DNA from: Alloacidobacterium sp035547425
GTDB lineage: Bacteria; Acidobacteriota; Terriglobia; Terriglobales; Acidobacteriaceae
Direction: 5' to 3'
Length of the DNA stretch: 64,000 bases
Assembly: GCA_035547425.1 (NCBI GenBank)
Contig: DASZUU010000044.1
Location: 43,785-107,784 of the forward strand
Shown here: in pieces, positions 1-8,951 of the stretch
How positions within the stretch are numbered: position 1 is the stretch's first letter
Layout: every line of letters starts with the position of its first letter
Made by a program: the position numbers and the translations under genes
Notes under the pieces: model-generated
What the model was told of the DNA's origin: nothing
The model's database searches: none
What the model saw: only the letters and a program-made list of their open reading frames with translations

Positions 1-847
1 GGCAATTGCGCAGAAATTGTTCGACAAAGACTTTGCCGAACTCTTCGCGTCCGGCGGATTTTGGCGGAACGAGCCGGAAATATGGATGCTGCAACGCCGC
101 TACCAGCGGAGCTTCGAGGATGCTCCCGCGTGCAGCAACTTTGCCGTCGCGATCGTAGGACTTGTTGAAAAGACGCTGCATGCAGGCATCGATGACCATA
201 TTGCCGGGACCAGTATCAAAGGCGAGCAGATCATCGATGCCCGCTGCCGGTGGAATGAAAGTAAGGTTGCCGATGCCACCGATATTCTGCAGAATGCGAG
301 CGCGTTTTGCGTCGGCAAACTGTACGTAATCCAGCAGCGGAACTAACGGAGCGCCCTGGCCGCCTGCAACCATGTCTGCCGGGCGGAAATTGCTGACTAC
401 AGGAACGCTGAGTTCCGCCGCAAGCAGCGCAGGCTCGCCAATTTGCCAGGTGCATGCAACATTACGTCCAGCATATTTTTGCGGAATTGCCTGGTGATAA
501 ACGGTCTGCCCGTGGCAACCGATCAGGTCGATTTTTGCGCCGTGCCGTCGCAGGGTTTCACGCACTGCTTCGGCATATGCTATTCCCAAACGCCAGTTGA
601 GCCGCGCCAATTCGGCAGTCGAGATCGATTTCGCATCCATTGCAGCCAGAACGGCACTTCGCAAGGACGAAGAATATGGGAATGCTGCATGTACTGCCAA
701 ATGCAACTTCAGCCCATTACGGTCGGGCCGCACTTTGACAATGGCAACATCGATGCCGTCCGCCGATGTGCCGCTCATGATGCCGGCGACGGTTAGCGGG
801 CGAAATGGCGAACTCTTGTATTTGGAATGAGTTAGATTACCGGACAA
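1..847 (-). CDS. anmK: Anhydro-N-acetylmuramic acid kinase, 3' end cut by window edge
   Basis: The reverse strand reads an uninterrupted frame of about 280 residues running off the left edge. It contains MSGTSADGIDVA near the N-terminus (nucleotide-binding start of AnmK), then IGCHGQTVYH, a NFRPADMVAGGQGAPLVP block and FDTGPGNMVID, all AnmK hallmarks. AnmK phosphorylates and opens 1,6-anhydroMurNAc in cytoplasmic cell-wall recycling. The family is about 370 residues, so roughly the last 90 are outside the window. The first ATG (778) sits inside the nucleotide-binding motif, so I prefer a TTG at 847, just after an in-frame stop and about 9 bases from a GAGGGA ribosome site. It is divergent from the histidine kinase gene. 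Confidence 0.9.
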   Translation of the reverse strand, partial: MSGNLTHSKYKSSPFRPLTVAGIMSGTSADGIDVAIVKVRPDRNGLKLHLAVHAAFPYSSSLRSAVLAAMDAKSISTAELARLNWRLGIAYAEAVRETLRRHGAKIDLIGCHGQTVYHQAIPQKYAGRNVACTWQIGEPALLAAELSVPVVSNFRPADMVAGGQGAPLVPLLDYVQFADAKRARILQNIGGIGNLTFIPPAAGIDDLLAFDTGPGNMVIDACMQRLFNKSYDRDGKVAARGSILEAPLVAALQHPYFRLVPPKSAGREEFGKVFVEQFLRNC

Positions 848-982
848 GAATTATTCCCTCAACGTTAGCCAACATTGTCTCATTTCTTCCGTTCACCCTT
901 TCAGCCACGCCGTTTGCCCATTTGCATATGTTCTTTGCCGCAAATTAGTACAAGAGTAGCATCCAGTAAGTCGAGGATTTCA

Positions 983-2125
983 ATGATGGGTCAAGTGGAA
1001 ATAGTCAATCAGTCCCAGAAAAAAACATCCGGATTACGTTATCCCGGATGGCTGGCTCTTTTTCTTATTTGGACTTTGATTGGCTCATGCGGATACGTGC
1101 GGCACCTGCTCAATCCAACATCGGGCGTTGCAGTAGGCTCTTTCTCGTTCCGTCAATTCGTCGAGTGGCTTACCTGCTTTTATCCATGGATTTTACTCGG
1201 CCCGGTGGTGTTTAGGCTGGAGCGCAGATGCCCACTGAATCGCGAGCACTGGAAGACCAGCGTCCCGGTTCTTCTGGGTTCGGGAGTTTTGCTGTCAGCT
1301 GTGGCGGTAAAAATCAATATTGTTCTCAATCTCCCCATAAATCCAAAAGTTACCCTGCACACCCTGTTCACATCCATGCCCCTCAGTGAGCTGGCGGTAG
1401 ACTTTTTTCTATTTTGGAATATTGCTATCGCGGGTGCGGTAATTCGCACGATTATTGATCTCGAGCGCCAGCAGCGAAATGCAGCCGAGCTTGCTCTTGA
1501 AAACGCGAAGCTGGAAACCTGCCTTAAGAATGCGGAACTAGAGACGCTGCGACTGCGGCTCAAACCACATTTTCTCTTCAATACGCTCGAGAATATTTCA
1601 GCACTGGCAGAGGATAATCCACGACTGGCTCGGAAGATGTTATCGCGGCTGGGCGAGCTGCTGCGCGCAGCGTTTCGCCGCGATTTCCATGCGGAAATCA
1701 GCCTTAGCTCCGAAATTGCGCTGATGAATGCCTACATCGATGTTGAGCTGGTACGTTTTGGCGAACGACTGAAGGTCAATGTCGAAATCGATCCTGAAAC
1801 GGAAGCAGCCCTGGTACCCAGCCTTCTGCTGCAGCCGCTGGTAGAAAACGCGATTGTACATGGACTCCGCGAGACGTCCGATATAGGGCGGATTGAAGTC
1901 CGGAGCATGAAGAATCTCGATACGCTCATGCTCACGATAAAAGATAACGGCAGCGGACCGCCGCATGCATCGCTTGCCGAACTCCCGCTGGGTGTGGGGC
2001 TTGGATCCACACAGGAGCGGCTTTCCCGAATGTATCCGCAAGGGCACCGTTTTTCTGTCGAGCGGTCGACAGAAGGCGGAACCCTTGTCCACATCCATAT
2101 TCCATTTCGAACAAGAACTTTATGA
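983..2125 (+). CDS. LytS/YpdA-type sensor histidine kinase
   Basis: A 380-residue membrane kinase. Four hydrophobic segments fill the first 160 residues, then a coiled linker and a His_kinase domain with LKPHFLFNTLE (phospho-acceptor His near residue 195). An HATPase domain follows with QPLVENAIVHGL (N box), DNGSG and GVGLGSTQERL. This is the LytS/YehU class, which pairs with LytTR regulators. An upstream ATG at 875 is in frame, but the ATG at 983 has a GAGGA site 7-8 bases upstream and places the first membrane helix normally. Its stop overlaps the regulator start by four bases (ATGA), so the two are translationally coupled. The signal sensed is unknown. Confidence 0.9.
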   Translation: MMGQVEIVNQSQKKTSGLRYPGWLALFLIWTLIGSCGYVRHLLNPTSGVAVGSFSFRQFVEWLTCFYPWILLGPVVFRLERRCPLNREHWKTSVPVLLGSGVLLSAVAVKINIVLNLPINPKVTLHTLFTSMPLSELAVDFFLFWNIAIAGAVIRTIIDLERQQRNAAELALENAKLETCLKNAELETLRLRLKPHFLFNTLENISALAEDNPRLARKMLSRLGELLRAAFRRDFHAEISLSSEIALMNAYIDVELVRFGERLKVNVEIDPETEAALVPSLLLQPLVENAIVHGLRETSDIGRIEVRSMKNLDTLMLTIKDNGSGPPHASLAELPLGVGLGSTQERLSRMYPQGHRFSVERSTEGGTLVHIHIPFRTRTL

Positions 2126-2880
2126 AACCTTTGCGTGTCCTGGTTGTCGATGATGAACCTGCCATTCGAAGCGGTATTCGCAAGCTGCTTACCGCGATGG
2201 AAGATGTAATTGTAACGGGCGAATGCCAGAACGCTTCAGAAGCGGTTGCTGCCATACGCCGTAACACCGCCGAACTGGTATTGCTCGATATTCACTTGCC
2301 GGACGCCAGCGGGCTTGATGTTGTACGCTCCGTAGGAGCAGAGCGGATGCCTCTGGTCGTCTTTGTAACTGCATACGATGAGCATGCGATCGAAGCATTT
2401 GATTTGAATGCGCTCGATTACCTTTTGAAACCCTTTGACGAAGAACGCCTGGAACGCGCTTTGGCTCGCGCGCGCGAAAGGCTGGCAAGCAACGAACAGG
2501 AGCAGGTTGTCCAGAAGCTGCAAAAACTTCTGGCCAACTACACGCAGACAGGCCCGGAGCGATTCGTCATTCGCAAGACAAATCACTATGAATTTGTCTC
2601 GGCAGACACGATCGACTGGATCGAATCCGCCGACAATTATGTCGAGTTGCACTGCGGCCCCAAGACTCATCTATTGAATGAGACGATGGGAGGCATTGAG
2701 CAACGGCTTGATCCTCAAAAGTTCCTGCGCATTCATCGCCGGCACATTATCAATACCAGCCGCATTCTTGCTGTCCACCCACTGGCTGGCGGCACGTATG
2801 AATTTGAAATGCAGCAAGGCACACGGCTCACTTCAGGAAGAAACTTTACGCAGGCGGTGCGGATGTTGATTGGGCGCTAG
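2122..2880 (+). CDS. LytTR-family DNA-binding response regulator
   Basis: 252 residues. Receiver domain at 1-120 with acidic pair D10/D11, phospho-acceptor D56 (LVLLDIHLP), T83 and K103 (LLKPFD). A LytTR DNA-binding domain fills the last 105 residues (IDWIESADNYVELH, FLRIHRRHIIN). This is the AlgR/LytR architecture, whose members bind paired direct repeats. The gene overlaps the upstream kinase by four bases and ends one base before the dehydrogenase start, so the three probably form one transcript. The target genes cannot be read from the sequence; the downstream dehydrogenase is the nearest candidate. Confidence 0.92.
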   Translation: MKPLRVLVVDDEPAIRSGIRKLLTAMEDVIVTGECQNASEAVAAIRRNTAELVLLDIHLPDASGLDVVRSVGAERMPLVVFVTAYDEHAIEAFDLNALDYLLKPFDEERLERALARARERLASNEQEQVVQKLQKLLANYTQTGPERFVIRKTNHYEFVSADTIDWIESADNYVELHCGPKTHLLNETMGGIEQRLDPQKFLRIHRRHIINTSRILAVHPLAGGTYEFEMQQGTRLTSGRNFTQAVRMLIGR

Positions 2881-2881
2881 A

Positions 2882-3892
2882 ATGGTGGCCATGCGTGCCG
2901 CCGTTCTTCGCCATACCGCTCCGATTGAAGAGCATCCATTACAGTTGGAGGATTTGCCGATTCCCGTTCCCGGGCCGGGAGAAGTTCAACTCAAAGTGGA
3001 AGCCTGCGGCGTTTGCCGCACGGATCTACATATCACCAGTGGCGAACTTAAGCCGCTACTGGCTGCGGTCACGCCTGGGCATCAGATTGTAGGGCGAGTA
3101 GAAAATCTCGGCGAAGGCGTGACTGATCGAAAGCTGCAGGAACGGGTCGGCGTCTCCTGGCTTGGTGGAACCGACGGTACCTGCCTTCTCTGTAGCAAGG
3201 GGATGGAGAATATTTGCGACCATCCGACGTTTACCGGCTACTCGGTAAATGGCGGGTACGCCGAGTATGCAATTGCGCGTGCAGATTTCTGTGTTCCCTT
3301 GCCGGAAGAAGTTTCAGCAACAGAGTTGGCCCCGCTGCTGTGTGCCGGAATTATTGGTTTTCGCAGCTTGCGTGTTGCCGAGGTAGAACCAGGTGATCGC
3401 GTCGGGCTTTTCGGTTTTGGAGCATCGGCGCACCTTACCATTGATGTGCTAAAGCATTGGGGATGCGAGGTTTACGTCGCTACCCGAGGAGCTTCGCACC
3501 AGCAATTGGCCCGCGATTTAGGCGCAACCTGGGTGGGCGAAGCCACAGAGCGACCTCCTGTGCCACTCGACCGCGCTATCACGTTTGCCCCCAGCGGAGA
3601 TGTCGTAATTGCAGCGCTGGCATCGCTGCGAAAAGGCGGAATTGTCGCCATAAATGCCATTCATCTCGATCGTATGCCGCAGTTTGATTACGACACGCTG
3701 CTGTGGGGGGAGCGCCAACTGCGAAGCGTCGCCAATATGACGCGGAAAGATGCCCGAGACTTTATCCAGTTGGCAGTAAAAATTGGAATCAGGCCCCGGA
3801 CGACTGTGTTTCCGCTCGATAAGGTGAATGACGCGCTTGCGTCTGTTTATAAAGAAACTATTGATGGCGCAGCCGTTGTTCTTTGTCAGTAG
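2882..3892 (+). CDS. Zinc-dependent alcohol dehydrogenase (MDR family)
   Basis: 336 residues of the medium-chain dehydrogenase/reductase family. The GroES-like N-terminal half carries CGVCRTDLH and GHQIVGRV (catalytic zinc). A Rossmann domain follows with GLFGFGASAH. The structural-zinc loop reads D-x2-C-x2-C-x7-C: the first of the usual four cysteines is replaced by aspartate. The start is uncertain: TTG 2870 overlaps the regulator, ATG 2882 is one base after its stop, and ATG 2891 begins MRAAVLRH. No strong ribosome site separates them. The substrate is not predictable; coupling to a two-component system suggests regulated aldehyde or alcohol metabolism. Confidence 0.85.
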   Translation: MVAMRAAVLRHTAPIEEHPLQLEDLPIPVPGPGEVQLKVEACGVCRTDLHITSGELKPLLAAVTPGHQIVGRVENLGEGVTDRKLQERVGVSWLGGTDGTCLLCSKGMENICDHPTFTGYSVNGGYAEYAIARADFCVPLPEEVSATELAPLLCAGIIGFRSLRVAEVEPGDRVGLFGFGASAHLTIDVLKHWGCEVYVATRGASHQQLARDLGATWVGEATERPPVPLDRAITFAPSGDVVIAALASLRKGGIVAINAIHLDRMPQFDYDTLLWGERQLRSVANMTRKDARDFIQLAVKIGIRPRTTVFPLDKVNDALASVYKETIDGAAVVLCQ

Positions 3893-4102
3893 ATTAACTA
3901 AACTAAGTCTACTAAACTAAATTCATGAGCATTCGCACCTTCATTTTGCTGCTTACTAATGATTCCATGGTGGCAAAGTATCGTGGGTCTGTGCGCCTGG
4001 TATAAGCCGTTAGATTTTAAGACCCATTCCATCGGTTACCACTCAAGAACATCCTTCTGCCTGAATGGCCTGCATCCTTGTAAAATAGTATTTGAGGAAT
4101 CT

Positions 4103-5353
4103 ATGCCAGAAATTCATCGCAGGAAGACTGTCACGGTCAAGATCGGCAATGTCCGTGTCGGCTCGGTTGCGCCTGTAGTCGTTCAGTCCATGACCAATAC
4201 CGATACCGCCGATGTGCAATCTACGATTGAACAGGTGGCGACGCTGGCGGCAGCCGGGTCGGAAATGGTTCGGGTTACAGTTAACAATGATGATGCAGCC
4301 AAGGGCGTGCCCTACATCGTGGAAGGACTGGCGAAACTTGGCATTCATGTTCCGATCATTGGCGATTTTCATTACAACGGCCACCTGTTGTTGAAGAAGT
4401 ATCCTGACTGCGCGAAGGCTCTGGCAAAGTACCGCATCAATCCAGGCAATGTCTCCATTGGCCGCAAGGATGACGACAATTTCCGCACGATGATTGAGTG
4501 CGCCATCGAAAACGACAAGCCGGTGCGCATTGGCGTGAACTGGGGATCGCTGGACCAGGCACTGCTGACCCGCATGATGGACGAGAACTCGAAGCAACCC
4601 GATCCGCTTGATGCCCGCGACGTCATGATGGAAGCCATGTGCCGCAGCGCGCTCGATTCTGCGGCCGCTGCCGAACGCTACGGTTTGGGGCACGACAAAA
4701 TTATTATCAGCGGCAAGGTAAGTGGCGTCCGCGACCTGATCGATGTCTACGAAATGCTGGCTGCCCGCTGCGATTACCCTCTGCACCTTGGCTTGACGGA
4801 AGCCGGCATGGGCATGAAGGGCATTGTCGCTTCAACTGCGGGCCTGGCTCCGCTGCTGCTGAAAGGCATTGGGGATACGATTCGCGTTTCGCTTACGCCC
4901 AAGCCGGGTGGTGACCGCAGCGAAGAAGTATTGACCGGGCAACAGATTCTGCAATCGCTTGGCATCCGTAGCTTTACTCCGCAGGTTACGGCCTGCCCCG
5001 GCTGCGGACGTACAACCAGCACCTTCTTCCAGGAACTGGCACAGCAAATCCAGAATTACCTGCGTGATTCGATGCCGGCGTGGCGCGAGCGCTATCCGGG
5101 CGTGGAAGAGCTCAAGCTGGCGGTTATGGGTTGCGTGGTAAATGGACCGGGCGAGTCCAAGCATGCCAATATCGGCATTTCGCTTCCGGGCACATTTGAG
5201 GAGCCCAAAGCGCCTGTGTATGTCGATGGACGCCTGATGACGACATTGCGCGGTGATACGATAGTGAAGGACTTTCAGAAGATCCTCGATGAGTACGTCG
5301 AGACACGCTATGGCACAGGCTCGAAGAAAGAAGAGCTGGCCGTAGTCCACTAA
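4103..5353 (+). CDS. ispG: 4-hydroxy-3-methylbut-2-enyl diphosphate synthase (MEP pathway)
   Basis: 416 residues, a full-length bacterial IspG/GcpE of the short two-domain type. The N-terminal TIM barrel has PVVVQSMTNTDTAD and GDFHYNGH. The C-terminal iron-sulfur domain has the TACPGCGRTT cysteine pair and MGCVVNGPGE with the third cysteine. The enzyme reductively opens methylerythritol cyclodiphosphate using a [4Fe-4S] cluster, supplying isoprenoid precursors for the hopanoid and quinone genes seen elsewhere here. The frame is open upstream to 3959, but the ATG at 4103 has TTTGAGGA seven bases upstream and begins the canonical MPEIHRRKT. It appears to be a single-gene unit followed by a terminator-like hairpin. 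Confidence 0.96.
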   Translation: MPEIHRRKTVTVKIGNVRVGSVAPVVVQSMTNTDTADVQSTIEQVATLAAAGSEMVRVTVNNDDAAKGVPYIVEGLAKLGIHVPIIGDFHYNGHLLLKKYPDCAKALAKYRINPGNVSIGRKDDDNFRTMIECAIENDKPVRIGVNWGSLDQALLTRMMDENSKQPDPLDARDVMMEAMCRSALDSAAAAERYGLGHDKIIISGKVSGVRDLIDVYEMLAARCDYPLHLGLTEAGMGMKGIVASTAGLAPLLLKGIGDTIRVSLTPKPGGDRSEEVLTGQQILQSLGIRSFTPQVTACPGCGRTTSTFFQELAQQIQNYLRDSMPAWRERYPGVEELKLAVMGCVVNGPGESKHANIGISLPGTFEEPKAPVYVDGRLMTTLRGDTIVKDFQKILDEYVETRYGTGSKKEELAVVH

Positions 5354-5361
5354 TTTGACTT

Positions 5362-5388
5362 TGGCAGGGCGGCAAGATTGCCCTGCCA
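5362..5388 (+). terminator. Hairpin downstream of ispG
   Basis: Perfect 9-bp stem TGGCAGGGC / GCCCTGCCA with a 9-base loop, 9 bases after the ispG stop. The following sequence is pyrimidine-rich rather than a clean T run, so it is a likely but imperfect intrinsic terminator. Confidence 0.6.
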
Positions 5389-5453
5389 GCCCTCCCCCAC
5401 ATTTCTTTCGTAATCTTTTCTTCCTCTTCCCTGCGCCCTACTCTTAGCTCTAC

Positions 5454-5957
5454 ATGATCTCTGCAATGAATTTCCGTGTTTGGGGAATGGCGGTTTCGTG
5501 TCTGCTGCTTTGCTGTACAGCGCTTTACGGAGCGCGAACCTGCTATTCCATAGAACAAGCGCTTGCTCATGAGAATAAAGATATTTGTCTTACGGCTCAT
5601 GTGTACGACGTGGTTGAGCTTCCGGATGGAACAAGATTTCTTGATCTTTGCAGCCCGGAAACTCCGGACTCGGAATGCATGCTCACTGTAATGAGTTTGA
5701 ATAGCGATCGCAAAGAGGTGGGCGATTTAGACAAGTATCGCGAGCACGACATCCAGTTGCGCGGGGTTGTGCATGTATATCGCGGACGGGGAGAGATGCT
5801 CCTGAGCCACGCGCGACAGTTTCATGGAGGCGCTGAAAAATTCCATCCCAATCCAACGTTGCTGCATGGCTTTTCTGCTGACAATGGGAGGACAGCTTTC
5901 AGCGATCCGGCCATGCGGAGCGGTCGTCATCGCAGCATCTTTCAATCCGCTCATTGA
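5454..5957 (+). CDS. Secreted protein of unknown function, possible OB-like fold
   Basis: 167 residues with an N-terminal signal peptide (hydrophobic stretch from about residue 9 to 25, ending near LYGAR). The mature part has an alternating-strand pattern (DICLTAHVYDVVEL, FLDLCSPE, CMLTVM, DIQLRGVVHVY, EMLLSHARQF) resembling small OB-fold proteins that read CltAhVyd...l.G.v. Four mature cysteines could form disulfides. The last 40 residues look disordered. A second ATG at 5466 is an equally possible start, and neither has a clear ribosome site. It converges with the glycosyltransferase gene. I do not recognise a named family. Confidence 0.6.
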   Translation: MISAMNFRVWGMAVSCLLLCCTALYGARTCYSIEQALAHENKDICLTAHVYDVVELPDGTRFLDLCSPETPDSECMLTVMSLNSDRKEVGDLDKYREHDIQLRGVVHVYRGRGEMLLSHARQFHGGAEKFHPNPTLLHGFSADNGRTAFSDPAMRSGRHRSIFQSAH

Positions 5958-5962
5958 AATGG

Positions 5963-7144
5963 TCAGCGTAAGCGTCCGGCATGTTTTCGCAGCTCCGCCA
6001 GCGGATAAAACGTGCCGCGCCAGACCACTCCCTTTCGCGCCAGCGTTACCACCATGGAACGCAGCATCATGTATACGATCAGGCAGGTAGCGACAGGAAC
6101 AAGCAACGCGTACCAGGCCGAGACGCCATTCAGATAGCGCTGACATGAGCGGAAGGTTGAAAATGCCCCCGTAAACGCTGCTATGCCCGCGATGCGCATA
6201 GACCATGGCCCAAATATGCTAAACGCGGGAATCAGGCAAAAGACGGCAATTCCCAGACAAGCGGCAAGCAAAATTGCGGGTCGGAAGCGAAAAACGGCAA
6301 AGATGTTTTTAGTCAGGTTGCGCACAATTCCTATTGCTCCCGGAGCCCAGTGCAAATACGTCAGACCCTTTCCAACTGCAACATGCTGCCTGAATCCATG
6401 ACGCTTGACTTCATAGCCCAGCTTCACGTCTTCGAGAACTTCCATCGGGTGCGCCTCAAAGCCGCCGATGCTGCGATAGACCCGAGCGCGGATGAAATTG
6501 AATGCTCCCATTCCAAATGATTCACGGCTTTTGGGATCAGGAGTTTTCCATGGGCGGGTAAAGAGCATGGAAAGCGCCTGAAAGGTCGAAAGCATCATGC
6601 GCTCTCCAGCCGTTTTAAAAATCAGCGATGGAAAAAGAATAAGGTGATCGGTATGGTCTTCTGCGTATGCGATAGAGCGGCGCAGGCAATCTTCCCGAAA
6701 GAAGATATCTCCGTCCGTAAACAGAAGCCAGGGAGCTGATGCCTGCCGCGCGGCAAGGGCCATGGCATGCGTTTTGCCCATCCAACCTGAGGGCAAATCT
6801 TCTATGTGAATTACGCCAATGCTTTTTCCTCGAGCGCGGCCTTCTGCAGCCACGCACTCCATGATCTGGCCTGTTTTGTCGGTAGAGCGGTCGTTGACGG
6901 CAAGAATTTCAATCGTAATTCCCTGCTGCGACAACAACGAGCGCAATGTCTGTTCAATCGCCTGTTCCTCGTTGCGTGCGGGAACAATTACCGAGATTTG
7001 CGGTAAAGCACTCGCCTCGCTGCCATTGTCAAACTCTTCCCCGAGTAGATTAGGCAGGCGCGGAAGATTGCGGATTGCTACGAGCGAGCGCCAGATCCAT
7101 ATAAGAGCTATGAGCCAGCTAAAGAGAGTGATAACGGCAAGCAT
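5963..7144 (-). CDS. Membrane-anchored family 2 glycosyltransferase
   Basis: 393 residues. One N-terminal helix, a GT2 catalytic domain and three to four C-terminal helices. Motifs are ISVIVPARNEE, VNDRSTDKT, the metal-binding LLFTDGDIFF, and VLEDVKLGYEVKRHG (the ED catalytic region). This layout matches lipid-linked or carotenoid/hopene-associated GT2 enzymes; the GWMGKTHAM segment is reminiscent of HpnB-type proteins (GWxGKxxA). It does not resemble HpnI, which is ceramide-glucosyltransferase-like. The acceptor is unknown. It lies 22 bases downstream of the MFS gene on the same strand, so the two are probably co-transcribed. Confidence 0.82.
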   Translation of the reverse strand: MLAVITLFSWLIALIWIWRSLVAIRNLPRLPNLLGEEFDNGSEASALPQISVIVPARNEEQAIEQTLRSLLSQQGITIEILAVNDRSTDKTGQIMECVAAEGRARGKSIGVIHIEDLPSGWMGKTHAMALAARQASAPWLLFTDGDIFFREDCLRRSIAYAEDHTDHLILFPSLIFKTAGERMMLSTFQALSMLFTRPWKTPDPKSRESFGMGAFNFIRARVYRSIGGFEAHPMEVLEDVKLGYEVKRHGFRQHVAVGKGLTYLHWAPGAIGIVRNLTKNIFAVFRFRPAILLAACLGIAVFCLIPAFSIFGPWSMRIAGIAAFTGAFSTFRSCQRYLNGVSAWYALLVPVATCLIVYMMLRSMVVTLARKGVVWRGTFYPLAELRKHAGRLR

Positions 7145-7166
7145 GCTGTTCTATCGTCGCATGAAG

Positions 7167-8435
7167 CTATACAGATGCACTGCTGTCGGCACTTTCGCGA
7201 AGTAATGGCGCGAAATGCGACCCAATCAGCAAAATGATTCCCGAAGCAGCCAAAGCAATAAGGGTAACACCGAGCCCGATGCGCAGCGATACAGTCGCAT
7301 CGGAGACGCGGCCGATAATTCGCGGAGAAAAAGCATCGCCTAAAGCATGAATGCAAAAAAGGTTGATGGCGATCGCCGTGGAACGAATCGCTGCAGCGAC
7401 CGAGTTCACAATGGCTGCATTTAACGGGCCGGTATTCAGAAAAATAAAGAACTCAGCGATAAATGCGCCGGGAACAAGCCACTTGACAGGGCCAAAAAGT
7501 ACGAGCGCTACCGAAGGAATAGCTAAAAAAATGCTGATGGAAGAAAACAGATAAAAAGCTCGATGATTGCGACGCACCCAGCGTTGTGCGATCCATCCGC
7601 CAATAACCGTGCCCAGCAGGCCATCGATGGCAGTAATGGCGCCTGTCAGCAGTCCGGCCTTGCCTACAGAATAGCCGCCGAAACGGACAAAAAAAGTAGG
7701 CAGGAACGTGGAAATGCCGCCGACTGCAAATGTCCATGCCGCCATGCCCAGGGTTGCCGTCCAGAACGATGGATTATGCAGCAGGCCGGAAACGGTAGCG
7801 CGATCCAACGTGGCCTTGAGCTCATCGGAGGTCCCTCGCTGCGGCTCTTTGACAAAGAACCAGAAAGCAGCAGCGATCAGCACACCAGGCAGCGCTGCGA
7901 TAAAGAACGGAGTACGCCAGCCGTAATGCTCTCCCAGCACGCCGCCCATGAGATAGCCGAGCGCTGCGCCGACGGGAATGGTGATGTAGAAAATGCTGAG
8001 AATGCGATTCCGATCGATCTCCGGGTAAAAATCGGCTAGTAGCGCAGGGGCATAGATACTGAATGTGGCCTCGCCTATTCCTACGATGGCGTGACGGATC
8101 AGAAGAGTGTTGTAGCTGTGGACGGTGGCGGTAAAAAGTGTCGCAACACTCCAGAGAAGAGCTCCGGCAACGATCAAAGGGCGACGCGGATAGCGATCCC
8201 CGAGCCATCCCGTGAGCGGGGCTACCAGCATATAGGTGAAAAAGAACGCTGTGGTGAGCAGTCCTGCCTGCGCGTCATTGATGGAGAATTCCTTCTGCAC
8301 CAATGGCTGCACGCCGGGCAGGACGTATCGATCAATAAAATTAAAAAGGTTAAGACAGGTAAGTAACAACAGCGCCAGCCCGGCGGTTTGCGCTGCTGTG
8401 GGTTTGCTTGCAGACTGTAAAATTTTTGCGGGCAT
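7167..8435 (-). CDS. MFS transporter, Spinster-like
   Basis: 422 residues with about 12 transmembrane segments. The first helix carries NFIDRYVLPGV, matching the N(Y)xDR signature of the Spinster/Spns subgroup. The loop between helices 2 and 3 has GWLGDRYPRR, the MFS motif A. Spinster relatives export lipids or sugars; the bacterial members are mostly uncharacterised. It is upstream of, and close to, the GT2 glycosyltransferase, so a role in exporting a glycosylated lipid is possible but inferred only from position. Confidence 0.85.
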   Translation of the reverse strand: MPAKILQSASKPTAAQTAGLALLLLTCLNLFNFIDRYVLPGVQPLVQKEFSINDAQAGLLTTAFFFTYMLVAPLTGWLGDRYPRRPLIVAGALLWSVATLFTATVHSYNTLLIRHAIVGIGEATFSIYAPALLADFYPEIDRNRILSIFYITIPVGAALGYLMGGVLGEHYGWRTPFFIAALPGVLIAAAFWFFVKEPQRGTSDELKATLDRATVSGLLHNPSFWTATLGMAAWTFAVGGISTFLPTFFVRFGGYSVGKAGLLTGAITAIDGLLGTVIGGWIAQRWVRRNHRAFYLFSSISIFLAIPSVALVLFGPVKWLVPGAFIAEFFIFLNTGPLNAAIVNSVAAAIRSTAIAINLFCIHALGDAFSPRIIGRVSDATVSLRIGLGVTLIALAASGIILLIGSHFAPLLRESADSSASV

Positions 8436-8463
8436 GCGGTGAGCGCATCATACCAGCTTTGCT

Positions 8464-8865
8464 TTATTTGTTCTCCGGACGCGGCCAACGCGCTTCCACC
8501 GTAGTGGAGATGCCTCCACGCGGACGGAAATCACCTTTGACGACAGCCCATACGGGATTGCAAGCCTTTACTACATCTTCAAGAATCTGGTTCGTGACAT
8601 TTTCCTGAAAGATGCCGAGATTCCGATAGGTGAAGAGATATTCCTTGTAAGACTTGAGTTCGAGGCACAAATCGCGCGGCATGTAGCGCAGCGTGATGGT
8701 CCCGAAATCGGGCAGCCCTGTCTTCGGGCACACGGAGGTGAATTCCGGATCGTCGATGAGAATCTCGTAACCCGGGAACTGGTTCTTCCAGGTTTCTATT
8801 TCAGGAAATGCCGTATCGAGCCCCGCCTTTGCGTGCTCATCTGTATATCGTTCAGAAAGCGCCAT
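8464..8865 (-). CDS. queF: NADPH-dependent 7-cyano-7-deazaguanine reductase
   Basis: 133 residues from the ATG at 8865 (a TTG six codons upstream at 8883 is possible). It contains the QueF motif EFTSVCPKTGLPDFGT, with the catalytic cysteine that forms the thioimide with preQ0, then YMPRDLCLELKSYKEYLF and HF-like NLGIFQENVTNQIL. This is the single-domain (unimodular) type. It reduces preQ0 to preQ1 in queuosine synthesis. No queC, queD or queE lies nearby and I see no preQ1 riboswitch in the short divergent region before the efflux adaptor. Confidence 0.95.
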   Translation of the reverse strand: MALSERYTDEHAKAGLDTAFPEIETWKNQFPGYEILIDDPEFTSVCPKTGLPDFGTITLRYMPRDLCLELKSYKEYLFTYRNLGIFQENVTNQILEDVVKACNPVWAVVKGDFRPRGGISTTVEARWPRPENK

Positions 8866-8951
8866 ACGGTAATTGTAGGACAAGAAGCATACATATTTCC
8901 TGACGCCTTAGCGCATCTTATTGAATCTTATATACTGACACTCGGTCCAGG

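Noticed and set aside
3893..3925. Short ACTAAACTAA direct repeat after the dehydrogenase
   Set aside because: Only two 10-base copies; too short and AT-simple to be meaningful.
3959..4102. Longer ispG start
   Set aside because: The canonical IspG start MPEIHRRKT with a GAGGA site lies at 4103.
5963..7144. HpnI (hopanoid glycosyltransferase) call for the GT2 protein
   Set aside because: Motifs are of ordinary GT2/HpnB-like type, not the ceramide-glucosyltransferase-like HpnI.
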